Assembly (NCBI GenBank): GCA_016873575.1
Contig: VGWY01000155.1
Location: 1 to 6,062, forward strand
Length of the DNA stretch: 6,062 bases
Source of the DNA: Nitrospira sp.
GTDB taxonomy: Bacteria > Nitrospirota > Thermodesulfovibrionia > Thermodesulfovibrionales > SM23-35
Direction: 5' to 3'
Positions 1 through 4,501 of this stretch are shown here, one piece after another (positions within the stretch are counted from its first letter, which is position 1; each line of letters starts with the position of its first letter). Made by a program: the position numbers and the translations under genes. The notes beneath the pieces are model-generated. The model was given only the letters and a program-made list of their open reading frames with translations, searched no databases and had not been told where the DNA came from.

Positions 1-357
1 GGAAAATGCAAAAGCCCTTATCCGCATTTTAGTCGCAAAAAAACGGATGAGAATACTAAAGCGGATCTTGAATACGATATGGAGGCTTATAAATCGAAAT
101 ATAGCAATATAAGATTTAAAGATATCGACGTATCGCATCCGATTTACAAGACATACCCAAAGTTATTCTTTGTGCCTGATACTTTTTTTGAATATGTCGT
201 TTATATTAATCCAGGAGAGGGGATACCTCAACTCTATTCAGTATCAATGAATATGCAAAAGAAGGAAGCAACAAATGAAGAATTAGAAGTTTTCAAAAGT
301 ATTGTGAGGTCAATCCTAATGCTTTCAAAGGATCTAAAAATAATAAACACAAAATAG
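1..357 (+). CDS. Hypothetical protein, 3' part only
   Basis: The frame is open from the first base with no stop, so the gene starts before the window. The ATG at 79 is probably internal and should not be taken as the start. The 118 visible residues begin GKCKSPYPHFSRKK and end SKDLKIINTK before TAG at 355-357. They are soluble in character: a basic stretch, then a section rich in aromatic residues and prolines (HPIYKTYPKLFFVPDTFFEY), then a Lys/Glu-rich C-terminal helix (roughly the last 40 residues). There is no membrane segment and no motif I recognise. I do not know its function. The length, the ordinary amino-acid composition and the absence of stops support real coding. No attC-like site follows the gene, so nothing ties it to the cassette array downstream. 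Confidence 0.6.
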   Translation, partial: GKCKSPYPHFSRKKTDENTKADLEYDMEAYKSKYSNIRFKDIDVSHPIYKTYPKLFFVPDTFFEYVVYINPGEGIPQLYSVSMNMQKKEATNEELEVFKSIVRSILMLSKDLKIINTK

Positions 358-488
358 GAGCATAACAAAACAATACCTTTAGGCAAATAAAAGTCAAGCT
401 TCTCCATTTTCCATGTCGAAGAAGATCATAAAATGGACTTTTTTAGTCCATATCAAACATCGTCTTGTCTTCCAAAAATCGATTATAG

Positions 489-520
489 GGCAAATGAAAA
501 AGCCGAAATTTTCATTTGCC
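489..520. repeat. Perfect 12-bp inverted repeat (hairpin)
   Basis: ggcaaatgaaaa (489-500) pairs perfectly with ttttcatttgcc (509-520) around the 8-nt loop agccgaaa. No T-run follows on either strand, so it is not a standard intrinsic terminator. On the minus strand a GGAGG just before the hairpin, then ATG, would open a 10-codon peptide (MKISAFSFAL) lying inside it. That could be coincidence, a leader peptide, or a relic of a mobile element end. Confidence 0.5.
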
Positions 521-586
521 TCCGGAATTCAGCTTTTATGAATCTTTTTGTTTTTGTATAAGAAAAATGTCTTTACGCTCCTCCTT

Positions 587-745
587 TCAGTCCATTGGTG
601 ATTGTTCCAAACTGGCAATTCTACCAAGTTTAGGTCCTTGCTCATGTGCAGGACATTCATACTTTATCGGCCATGTCAGGAACTCTCGGCCCAAGTGACA
701 TATTGTGCAGCTGATGATTCCCGAAGGATCATAAGTGATTTGCGG
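587..745 (-). pseudogene. Possible degraded zinc-binding-like reading frame
   Basis: Between minus-strand stops at 746-748 and 587-589 lies a 52-codon frame with no ATG. Its translation looks protein-like and includes CTICHLGREFLTWPIKYECP followed by AHEQ, giving a CxxC and a later CPAH that could be zinc ligands. Past the stop the same frame stays charged and plausible (KEERKDIFLIQKQKDS). This fits a gene remnant with in-frame stops. A frame of this length can also arise by chance, and no family is recognised, so the call is weak. Confidence 0.2.
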
Positions 746-805
746 TCATCTCAGGCCGAGATTCACCAGACTTATATCGTCAGTCAGAAAGCATGGGAAG
801 CATGG

Positions 806-828
806 GGGTCAGGTCTTGTTTCTTGCAT
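806..828 (+). repeat. Left terminal inverted repeat of the transposon
   Basis: 23 bp, containing the core GGTCAGGTCTTG and ending in TTGCAT. It is the exact reverse complement of 1708-1730. The match stops on both sides (829 against 1707, 805 against 1731). Confidence 0.85.
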
Positions 829-857
829 TTTAAGCGATTGTTATGTTATAAAACAAC

Positions 858-1727
858 ATGGCAAGGCCTCTCAGGATAGAATATGACGGAGCAGTCTATC
901 ATATAACTTCACGAGGAAACGCAAAGAAACCCATCTACAAAGAAGACGAAGACAGAAGGATATTTCTTGAGGTGCTTCATAGAGCAAATACCCGATACAA
1001 CTGGCTATGTCATGCCTATTGTCTTATGAACAATCATTATCACCTGATCATAGAGACACCTGATGGAAATCTTTCTCATGGAATGAGGCAACTAAATGGG
1101 GTCTATACCCAGCTATTCAACAAGAGGCATAATAGGGTTGGTCATATATTTCAGGGCAGATACAAGGCGATATTAATCCAGAAGGAAAGCCATCTGCTTG
1201 AAGCAAGCAGATATGTGGTGTTGAACCCTGTAAGAGCAAAGGCAGTAAAAGATCCCGAGGAATGGAAATGGAGCAGCTACCGTAGCACAGCAGGAAAAGA
1301 GAAACCGCATCCTTGTTTAACAATAGACTGGATATTAGGGCAATTTGGATCAAAGAGGAGACAGTCGGAGAAAAAATACGGTGAATTTGTCATGGCTGGC
1401 ATAGGTGAAGAAAAAATCTGGAAAGATGTAAAGGGACAGAGTATACTTGGACAGGATGAATTTATTAAAAGATTTTTAAATCATGTAAAAGGATATGAAG
1501 AAGTAAAGGAGATACCGAAGAACCAGAGATATATTGGAAGACTTGGACTTGCGGAACTACTGAAAGGGACAAAAGGAAGAAAAGAGATAAGCAGAAAGGC
1601 AAAAGAGGCTGTAGAGAGATATGGATACAGCCAGAAAGAGGTTGCTGACTATCTGGGGATACATTACTCAACGGTAAGCAGGATGGTGAATAAGGGAATA
1701 CTAGATTATGCAAGAAACAAGACCTGA
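858..1727 (+). CDS. REP-associated tyrosine transposase (Y1_Tnp family)
   Basis: This 289-residue protein should cut and rejoin single-stranded DNA at the element's foldback ends through a covalent 5'-phosphotyrosine link. The N-terminus (MARPLRIEY, then YHITSRGN at 14-21) is typical of the family. The HUH metal-binding motif is H60-Y-H62 within LMNNHYHLI, and the likely nucleophile is Tyr102 in FQGRYKAILI. YVVLNPVRAKAV and WKWSSYRS follow, also family hallmarks. After the catalytic domain comes a C-terminal extension ending in a helix-turn-helix at about 257-279 (YSQKEVADYLGIHYSTVSRM), which probably recognises the ends. The last six codons and the TGA lie inside the right inverted repeat. 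The start is ATG at 858, matching the family N-terminus; no Shine-Dalgarno is visible, which suggests low expression. No frameshift or missing catalytic residue is seen. Confidence 0.93.
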   Translation: MARPLRIEYDGAVYHITSRGNAKKPIYKEDEDRRIFLEVLHRANTRYNWLCHAYCLMNNHYHLIIETPDGNLSHGMRQLNGVYTQLFNKRHNRVGHIFQGRYKAILIQKESHLLEASRYVVLNPVRAKAVKDPEEWKWSSYRSTAGKEKPHPCLTIDWILGQFGSKRRQSEKKYGEFVMAGIGEEKIWKDVKGQSILGQDEFIKRFLNHVKGYEEVKEIPKNQRYIGRLGLAELLKGTKGRKEISRKAKEAVERYGYSQKEVADYLGIHYSTVSRMVNKGILDYARNKT

Positions 1728-1730
1728 CCC
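1708..1730 (-). repeat. Right terminal inverted repeat, within the transposase 3' end
   Basis: Exact reverse complement of 806-828. It encodes the transposase C-terminus from Tyr284 to Thr289 and supplies the stop codon (TGA 1725-1727), so the DNA end and the protein end constrain each other. The doubled tatgctc motif (1733-1746) follows, and cctcta (1729-1734) can pair with tagagg (1748-1753). Confidence 0.85.
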
Positions 1731-1733
1731 TCT

Positions 1734-1817
1734 ATGCTCTATGCTCCTAGAGGCTATGTTTGCCCTCAATGTGAATTTAAATATGTAGTCAAAAAAGGGA
1801 TAATGGAGGATTTCTAA
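1734..1817 (+). pseudogene. 3' coding scrap with CxxC motif beside the transposon
   Basis: Directly after the transposase, in the same frame, is a 27-codon open stretch: ATG at 1734, then APRGYVCPQCEFKYVVKK and GIMEDF, stop TAA at 1815-1817. The CPQC pair with surrounding aromatic and basic residues looks like half of a zinc ribbon. There is no ribosome binding site before 1734, and the first codons lie in the transposon's outer repeat. The best reading is the tail of a gene whose front was removed or displaced when the element inserted. The next gene's ribosome binding site overlaps this stop codon, so the scrap once looked like the upstream partner in an operon. It may instead be chance or a tiny independent gene. 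Confidence 0.35.
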
Positions 1818-1821
1818 GGAG
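1816..1821 (+). promoter_or_regulatory. Ribosome binding site that sets the 1830 start
   Basis: AAGGAG ends 8 nt before ATG at 1830 but only 2 nt before GTG at 1824, so ATG 1830 is the preferred start. The site overlaps the upstream TAA at 1815-1817, a layout that permits translational coupling. Confidence 0.7.
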
Positions 1822-1829
1822 AGGTGAGG

Positions 1830-2030
1830 ATGGAGAATAAAAATGATGATATTGCTAAGGCTGTTGAAAAAGGAATTAAATCAGAAAAAACAAAAGAGGC
1901 TATAGGTGTATTTATGACAATCGGTTTTATTGGCCTATCAATAATTATTGGTGTTTCTATTCATTGGATGGTAGGATTAGTATCATTTTTTGGTGGTCTT
2001 TACGGCACCTGGAAATATTATAAAAGTTAG
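1830..2030 (+). CDS. Small two-helix membrane protein, unknown function
   Basis: 66 residues from ATG 1830, chosen over GTG 1824 because of the AAGGAG spacing. A charged N-terminal segment (MENKNDDIAKAVEKGIKSEK, 1-20) is followed by a hydrophobic helix at about 26-45 (IGVFMTIGFIGLSIIIGVSI) and a second at about 48-63 (MVGLVSFFGGLYGTWKYY), with a short basic tail ending YKS. This predicts a small inner-membrane hairpin. No family is recognised. It follows the CPQC scrap and is the last gene before about 445 bp of non-coding DNA leading to the first attC-like site. It could be part of the preceding cassette, but that cassette would be unusually rich in non-coding sequence. Confidence 0.6.
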   Translation: MENKNDDIAKAVEKGIKSEKTKEAIGVFMTIGFIGLSIIIGVSIHWMVGLVSFFGGLYGTWKYYKS

Positions 2031-2249
2031 TCCGGCGGCGTAAAATTTTTAACAGCCTTTTCACTTTCAAATCTTGATTGATTGAATTGTCATAACAATT
2101 GAGAAATTAGGACGAAAAACCAGCTTTTACTTCGGGGTTTCACCCCTCATTACAAAGTCAAAAATATGAATTTTTCTAAAATCAATTTTAATTTGAAAAT
2201 CTCATGAAAAAAGAGGCATTCCCAATGATTCCCGACATTTTTGTACCCG

Positions 2250-2293
2250 ACTTATCGTGTTTTCTTCAAGAACTTATCATGTTTTCTTATAGA
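2250..2293. repeat. 22-bp tandem direct repeat, two copies
   Basis: Copies at 2250-2271 and 2272-2293 start acttatcRtgttttctt and match at 19 of 22 positions. A fragment that may be a third start (acctatt) follows at 2294. The purpose is unknown; it could be slippage duplication or paired protein-binding sites. Confidence 0.55.
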
Positions 2294-2319
2294 ACCTATT
2301 TTTTTTAGAAAGGAGTCTA

Positions 2320-2373
2320 ATGTTTGGAAAAATTATAAAGGAATTGAATTATCAGTTAACCCAAATTAAGTGA
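2320..2373 (+). pseudogene. Truncated start of a gene (17 codons) with strong RBS
   Basis: An AAAGGAG (2309-2315) lies 4 nt before ATG 2320, the best ribosome binding site in this gap. The frame reads MFGKIIKELNYQLTQIK and stops at TGA 2371-2373, inside the hairpin at 2366-2397. The pattern F-G-K-x-I-K-E-L...L-T-Q faintly recalls the start of Xre-type helix-turn-helix regulators, but this is too short to claim. I infer a gene start cut off by insertion or recombination; a genuine micropeptide is the alternative. Confidence 0.3.
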
Positions 2374-2397
2374 TAGGGGTCTTGCCTATTGACTTAA
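2366..2397. repeat. Imperfect hairpin with a transposon-end-like core
   Basis: ttaagtgatagg (2366-2377) pairs with cctattgacttaa (2385-2397), with one bulged base, around the loop GGTCTTG. The segment 2378-2399 matches the left transposon end at 812-833 in 15 of 22 positions, including GGTCTTG and TTG. It may be a decayed end or a solo REP-like target of a related transposase. Confidence 0.45.
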
Positions 2398-2417
2398 AAT
2401 GCATAGAAAAACATAAC
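2389..2417 (+). promoter_or_regulatory. Candidate sigma-70 promoter for the AbiV cassette
   Basis: TTGACT (2389-2394, 5 of 6 to consensus) is followed after 17 nt by CATAAC (2412-2417, 4 of 6). Transcription would begin inside the attC-like site and run into the AbiV gene, so the first cassette could be expressed without an integron Pc promoter. The -35 overlaps the preceding hairpin. Confidence 0.4.
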
Positions 2418-2468
2418 CTAACAAATCAGCGGCGGCTGAAAGCCGTCCGCTAATTTAGGTCGTTAGCT
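2416..2468 (+). other. attC-like recombination site 1
   Basis: The outer box ACCTAAC (2416-2422, fits RYYYAAC) pairs with GTTAGCT (2462-2468), 6 of 7. Inside, AAAT (2423-2426) pairs with ATTT (2453-2456), AGCGG (2428-2432) with CCGCT (2447-2451), and CGGCT (2433-2437) with AGCCG (2441-2445) around a GAA loop. C2427 is mismatched, close to the extrahelical base expected in the L'' arm, T2446 is a bulge, and AGGTC (2457-2461) forms an unpaired spacer before the core. Box order, total length (53 bp) and position 7 nt before a gene start all fit attC. The deviation is GTTAGCT in place of GTTRRRY. Confidence 0.75.
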
Positions 2469-2475
2469 GCAAAAA

Positions 2476-3189
2476 ATGAAAAAAGAACGTAATTATTCAT
2501 TATCGCATGATATGTTGCATAAATATCTTGACGCAGCACTTATCAATGCTAGTGATTTGTTGATCGAAGCCACTGATTTTCTTTCCAAAGAACGATATAC
2601 AAGATCATATTTCCTTGCTTGCGCATCTCTGGAAGAAACAGGCAAGGCATATTTAGCATTTTCTGCTATGGGAAGGAACTTAAATAATCCAGGAGTAGAA
2701 ACAGCCGTCAAAATATCTTTTGAAGATCATAAAAGTAAAATTGCATCAGCAATGATATGCCTATTGAGAAAAAATGGAGTTACAAAAGAAAAGGCAGAAG
2801 AATTTATGAATCTTGGCTTACATATAGAAAGAGGGCGTGAAAAATCTATGTATGTGGATATTAATGAGAAGAATGAAATTACAGCCCCGTCTGAAATTAT
2901 AAGACCTTTAGCTGCATTTGACGCAGTACGTTTAGCAAAGGACTGCCTTGAAACAACAGGTGAATACATACTAAAAAATAAACCTGATCAATTCACCGCT
3001 TCACAAGATAAATTCCTATGTATAAATAAAAAGAAAATGTTTAAGATGATTAATACGCAAGACTTTTGGGACTTTTGTATTGATCAAATGAAAGAGAGAG
3101 AAACATTTGATATGACCGAGATATTTGTAAAGTATCATGATTTATATTATTGCAAGGCAAAGTCATTTAATAAAAGCGGGTCGAGGTGA
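2476..3189 (+). CDS. abiV: AbiV family abortive infection protein
   Basis: This 237-residue protein resembles the AbiV family (HEPN-related helical fold), known from Lactococcus, where AbiV stops phage multiplication by shutting down translation once activated by a phage protein. The N-terminal helix bundle carries the family pattern: NASDLLIEATDFL (24-36), the core YFLACASLEETGKAYLAF (45-62, with S51-LEETGK-57), and H85-K86 in a following helix. The segment R121-EKSMYVD-128 also matches the family. The C-terminal third (about 170-237) is less typical. I see no canonical HEPN Rx4-6H motif, which is usual for this branch. It is cytoplasmic, with no signal peptide. The start is ATG 2476, 7 nt after the attC-like core, with no clear Shine-Dalgarno. 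Expression may depend on the promoter at 2389-2417. It appears to be a cassette-borne phage-defence gene, which is inferred from family and context only. Confidence 0.85.
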   Translation: MKKERNYSLSHDMLHKYLDAALINASDLLIEATDFLSKERYTRSYFLACASLEETGKAYLAFSAMGRNLNNPGVETAVKISFEDHKSKIASAMICLLRKNGVTKEKAEEFMNLGLHIERGREKSMYVDINEKNEITAPSEIIRPLAAFDAVRLAKDCLETTGEYILKNKPDQFTASQDKFLCINKKKMFKMINTQDFWDFCIDQMKERETFDMTEIFVKYHDLYYCKAKSFNKSGSR

Positions 3190-3255
3190 CAGCAGCTTGA
3201 ATAGCACTGCGTCATTTTAGGGTGAGTGCCCGCCGCCTCACCCTTGGCGTTAGAC
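3187..3255 (+). other. attC-like recombination site 2, irregular
   Basis: It ends in GCGTTAGAC, whose GTTAGAC (3249-3255) fits GTTRRRY exactly. Just before it is a perfect 8-bp stem, AGGGTGAG (3219-3226) with CTCACCCT (3237-3244), around a GC-rich loop. Further left a second stem pairs TGAC/GCAG (3187-3195, bulged A3191) with CTGC/GTCA (3207-3214). A matching left box is not clear; GTCGAGG at 3180-3186 shares only part of the expected GTCTAAC. It begins at the AbiV stop codon, as attC sites often do. The strong stem might also act as a weak terminator, although no T-run follows. Confidence 0.5.
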
Positions 3256-3266
3256 ATGATATGAAC

Positions 3267-3273
3267 AAGAGGA
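3267..3273 (+). promoter_or_regulatory. Ribosome binding site supporting a TTG start
   Basis: AAGAGGA ends 9 nt before TTG 3283. In this frame TGA at 3262-3264 blocks any earlier start, and the next ATG is at 3322, so TTG is preferred. Confidence 0.5.
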
Positions 3274-3282
3274 ATAAAAGTC

Positions 3283-3678
3283 TTGCCTAAGCCCTATAGT
3301 AAGCGCAGTGTCGGAGTGATAATGGCCGAAGTCATTGTAGCTATTGCCGTTATCTACTTTTTGCTCGGAGGGGACACTTGGAGCCCTAAAATGTGGGCGG
3401 TTTTTGCAATTGTGGCGGCATGGATAATTATAATGAATGTTCGTAAAGAAGCTGGACTGGAAACCGAGAAGAGTTACTTGCGATGGAAACAGCGGCTTGG
3501 ACTGTTGATGGTGCTTTCTCTGTTATTTAGTCCTCTCTGGGTTGATTCTTGGTGGCCATTTTTTATAGGACTTGTACTCGGCTTAATTTGGCTTGATGAT
3601 TACCGCAGCATGAAAACCCTTTTCCGAAAAAATGCAGAAGCTACAAAGAGTAATAGACCAGACCATACTGATTTATAA
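3283..3678 (+). CDS. Four-helix membrane protein, cassette-borne, unknown function
   Basis: 131 residues from TTG 3283, supported by AAGAGGA 9 nt upstream; a downstream ATG at codon 14 is possible but would clip the basic N-terminus (MPKPYSKRS) that precedes the first helix. Hydrophobic segments lie at about 10-29, 37-53, 70-87 and 90-105, separated by a charged cytoplasmic-type loop (NVRKEAGLETEKSYLRWKQR, 52-71). A hydrophilic tail follows, from DDYRSMK to the C-terminus. The protein is Trp-rich (SWWPFF, LRWKQ). No family is recognised. It lies between two attC-like sites, on the strand expected for a cassette. Small unknown membrane proteins are common in integron cassettes; here a role in defence is speculation based only on the AbiV neighbour. 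Confidence 0.7.
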   Translation: MPKPYSKRSVGVIMAEVIVAIAVIYFLLGGDTWSPKMWAVFAIVAAWIIIMNVRKEAGLETEKSYLRWKQRLGLLMVLSLLFSPLWVDSWWPFFIGLVLGLIWLDDYRSMKTLFRKNAEATKSNRPDHTDL

Positions 3679-3681
3679 TAT

Positions 3682-3699
3682 GTCTAATAATTGTTAGAT
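3682..3699 (+). other. Minimal attC-like palindrome
   Basis: GTCTAAT (3682-3688), AATT (3689-3692), GTTAGAT (3693-3699): the two ends resemble the outer boxes RYYYAAC and GTTRRRY of an attC joined by a 4-nt spacer, with the whole middle missing. The segment 3683-3698 is a 16-nt near-palindrome with a single G-T mismatch. It sits between two genes exactly where a cassette junction should be, 4 nt after the preceding stop. It is either an attC that has lost its inner arms or an unrelated palindrome. Confidence 0.35.
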
Positions 3700-3713
3700 A
3701 CATTCAAATAAAT

Positions 3714-4352
3714 ATGACTACCTCTGAAAATATCTTATTTCTTGTCTTGGGATGGCTTCTTGGTCTTTTTAGTCCCATAATCTATGACGAGGTAAAAAAA
3801 CGGCAACATAGAAAAGAGATAAGAGTAGGCATATTAACGGAATTAAAAGAACTTCGATATAAATTAATGGGTGTTGTATATCTCGTTTCAATACGTAATG
3901 GTACTTATGACAGAGAATTACTCAATTGGATAAAGCCCATTGTTGAAGAGTATAATGGTACGCACCAAAAGGATAATATTTATAAATCCATAAAAAACCA
4001 TTTAACACTAACTGACGAAGAATTATCAGCTATTTCTGAGAAGTTAAAAACTGAAAGCCTGCGAGGTCTCTCTGTAAAAAAATATGAGCTACCGTTTTTA
4101 GACTCTAAGATAAATTATTTAACATTCTTTGATGAATCATTTCAAAATAAAATTCTTGAGATGAGATCACAGCTTAGTTTACTGCACGAAGAGGTGAATC
4201 AAGCACATTTTTATTTCGAAAAAACATTTGATTCGTCGATGAGCACAGAGAATCATCGGATTATTCGTGAAAATTTGGAGGATTCATATAAAAATATTGC
4301 TAAAAAGGCGCGTACTATAGCAGACAGGATTGGTAAGGTAATGAACAAATAA
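3714..4352 (+). CDS. Membrane-anchored helical protein, unknown function
   Basis: 212 residues from ATG 3714. One hydrophobic segment at about 6-24 (NILFLVLGWLLGLFSPII) is followed directly by a basic stretch (EVKKRQHRKEIR), predicting an N-terminal anchor with the bulk of the protein in the cytoplasm. The remainder is mostly helical and charged; the segment at about 140-205 (FQNKILEMRSQLSLLHEEVN and after) has coiled-coil character. No catalytic motif or family is recognised. No Shine-Dalgarno is visible, but the start puts the anchor at the N-terminus as expected. It follows the minimal attC-like palindrome by 14 nt and ends before an unusual inverted repeat, so it may be the last cassette. 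An anchored helical protein beside AbiV could be a sensor or effector, but that is a guess. Confidence 0.75.
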   Translation: MTTSENILFLVLGWLLGLFSPIIYDEVKKRQHRKEIRVGILTELKELRYKLMGVVYLVSIRNGTYDRELLNWIKPIVEEYNGTHQKDNIYKSIKNHLTLTDEELSAISEKLKTESLRGLSVKKYELPFLDSKINYLTFFDESFQNKILEMRSQLSLLHEEVNQAHFYFEKTFDSSMSTENHRIIRENLEDSYKNIAKKARTIADRIGKVMNK

Positions 4353-4359
4353 AAGCATC

Positions 4360-4438
4360 TAAGAAAAAGGAATGAGGGTCAAACCTTCAAAAATCATTTA
4401 CTCCTCTTTTTCTATTATAGACCCTTACTTATTTCTTA
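4360..4438 (+). repeat. Imperfect inverted repeat, possible terminator
   Basis: The arm at 4360-4380 (taagaaaaaggaatgagggtc) pairs imperfectly with 4420-4438 (GACCCT then ACTTATTTCTTA). A competing inner fold pairs aggaatga (4368-4375) with tcat/tcct (4394-4405, 4-nt bulge) and is followed by TTTTT at 4407-4411, a weak intrinsic terminator for the upstream gene. This could mark the end of the cassette array. Confidence 0.35.
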
Positions 4439-4501
4439 CTTATTTGATCAGGCCAGATTTCAGATTGCAAAAATCAATGAATTGTTTTAAATTTAGAGCA
4501 G

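Larger units (their letters stand above)
358..789. other. Region without a confident gene
   Basis: This stretch, up to the transposon, holds no gene I can support. It contains a 7-bp hairpin with a T5 loop (atggact 433-439, agtccat 445-451), a perfect 12-bp hairpin at 489-520, and a short minus-strand open frame at 587-745. Plus-strand open frames at 516-698 and 602-886 have Ser/Cys/Phe-rich translations without ribosome binding sites, and the second runs across the transposon end into the transposase gene, so I treat both as chance. G+C rises noticeably between about 590 and 800, consistent with old coding sequence or imported DNA. Confidence 0.5.
790..1746 (+). mobile_element. REP-type (Y1/HUH) transposon with 23-bp inverted ends
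   Basis: A single transposase gene is bounded by perfect 23-bp inverted repeats at 806-828 and 1708-1730. The similarity continues outward imperfectly: on the left agcatggg occurs twice (790-797, 799-806), and on the right tatgctc occurs twice (1733-1746), so both ends carry a tandem AGCATR-type heptamer to nonamer outside the core repeat. The true boundary is therefore probably outside 806-1730. I see no target-site duplication, as expected for single-strand HUH/Y1 elements. The ends are identical and the gene is intact, suggesting recent arrival or an active family. Confidence 0.75.
2031..2415. other. Non-coding stretch with repeats before the cassette array
   Basis: Very AT-rich, with no convincing gene. 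It contains a small hairpin (ggggt 2134-2138, acccc 2142-2146), a 34-codon frame from ATG 2204 with no ribosome binding site (judged chance), a 22-bp tandem duplication (2250-2293), a 17-codon frame with a strong ribosome binding site (2320-2373), an imperfect hairpin (2366-2397) and a promoter-like sequence (2389-2417). The mixture suggests decayed cassette or insertion sequence. Confidence 0.5.
2416..3699 (+). mobile_element. Putative integron-type gene-cassette array, no integrase in view
   Basis: Three attC-like sites (2416-2468, 3187-3255 and a minimal one at 3682-3699) alternate with genes that all point the same way. Taking cleavage at G^TT, the AbiV cassette would be 2463-3249 (787 bp) and the membrane-protein cassette 3250-3693 (444 bp), both normal cassette sizes. 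Gene starts lie close after each core site (14 to 34 nt), as expected. No integrase gene (intI) is present, so this is either part of a larger integron or an integrase-less attC cluster. The first site is strong and the other two are irregular, so the array call rests mainly on site one plus gene layout. Confidence 0.5.

Noticed and set aside
79..357. ATG 79 as the start of the first gene
   Set aside because: The frame is open all the way to base 1, so the gene is probably truncated by the window edge and 79 is an internal methionine.
358..380. GCATAACAAAA resembling the start of an attC
   Set aside because: No matching GTTATGC-type right core or foldback occurs within a normal attC distance.
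823..852. Promoter-like TTGCAT and TATAAA before the transposase
   Set aside because: The -10 would lie 5 nt before the ATG, so transcription would begin inside the gene; the -35 matches only 3 of 6.
602..886. 94-codon plus-strand frame
   Set aside because: It crosses the transposon end and overlaps the transposase start in another frame; there is no ribosome binding site and no recognisable motif.
2204..2308. 34-codon frame starting MKKEAFPMIPDIF
   Set aside because: It lacks a ribosome binding site and runs through the 22-bp tandem repeat; probably chance.
4465..4493. Promoter-like TTGCAA-17-TAAATT before the DUF4160 gene
   Set aside because: Both boxes match only 4 of 6 in very AT-rich sequence and the start would fall almost on the ATG; not distinguishable from background.
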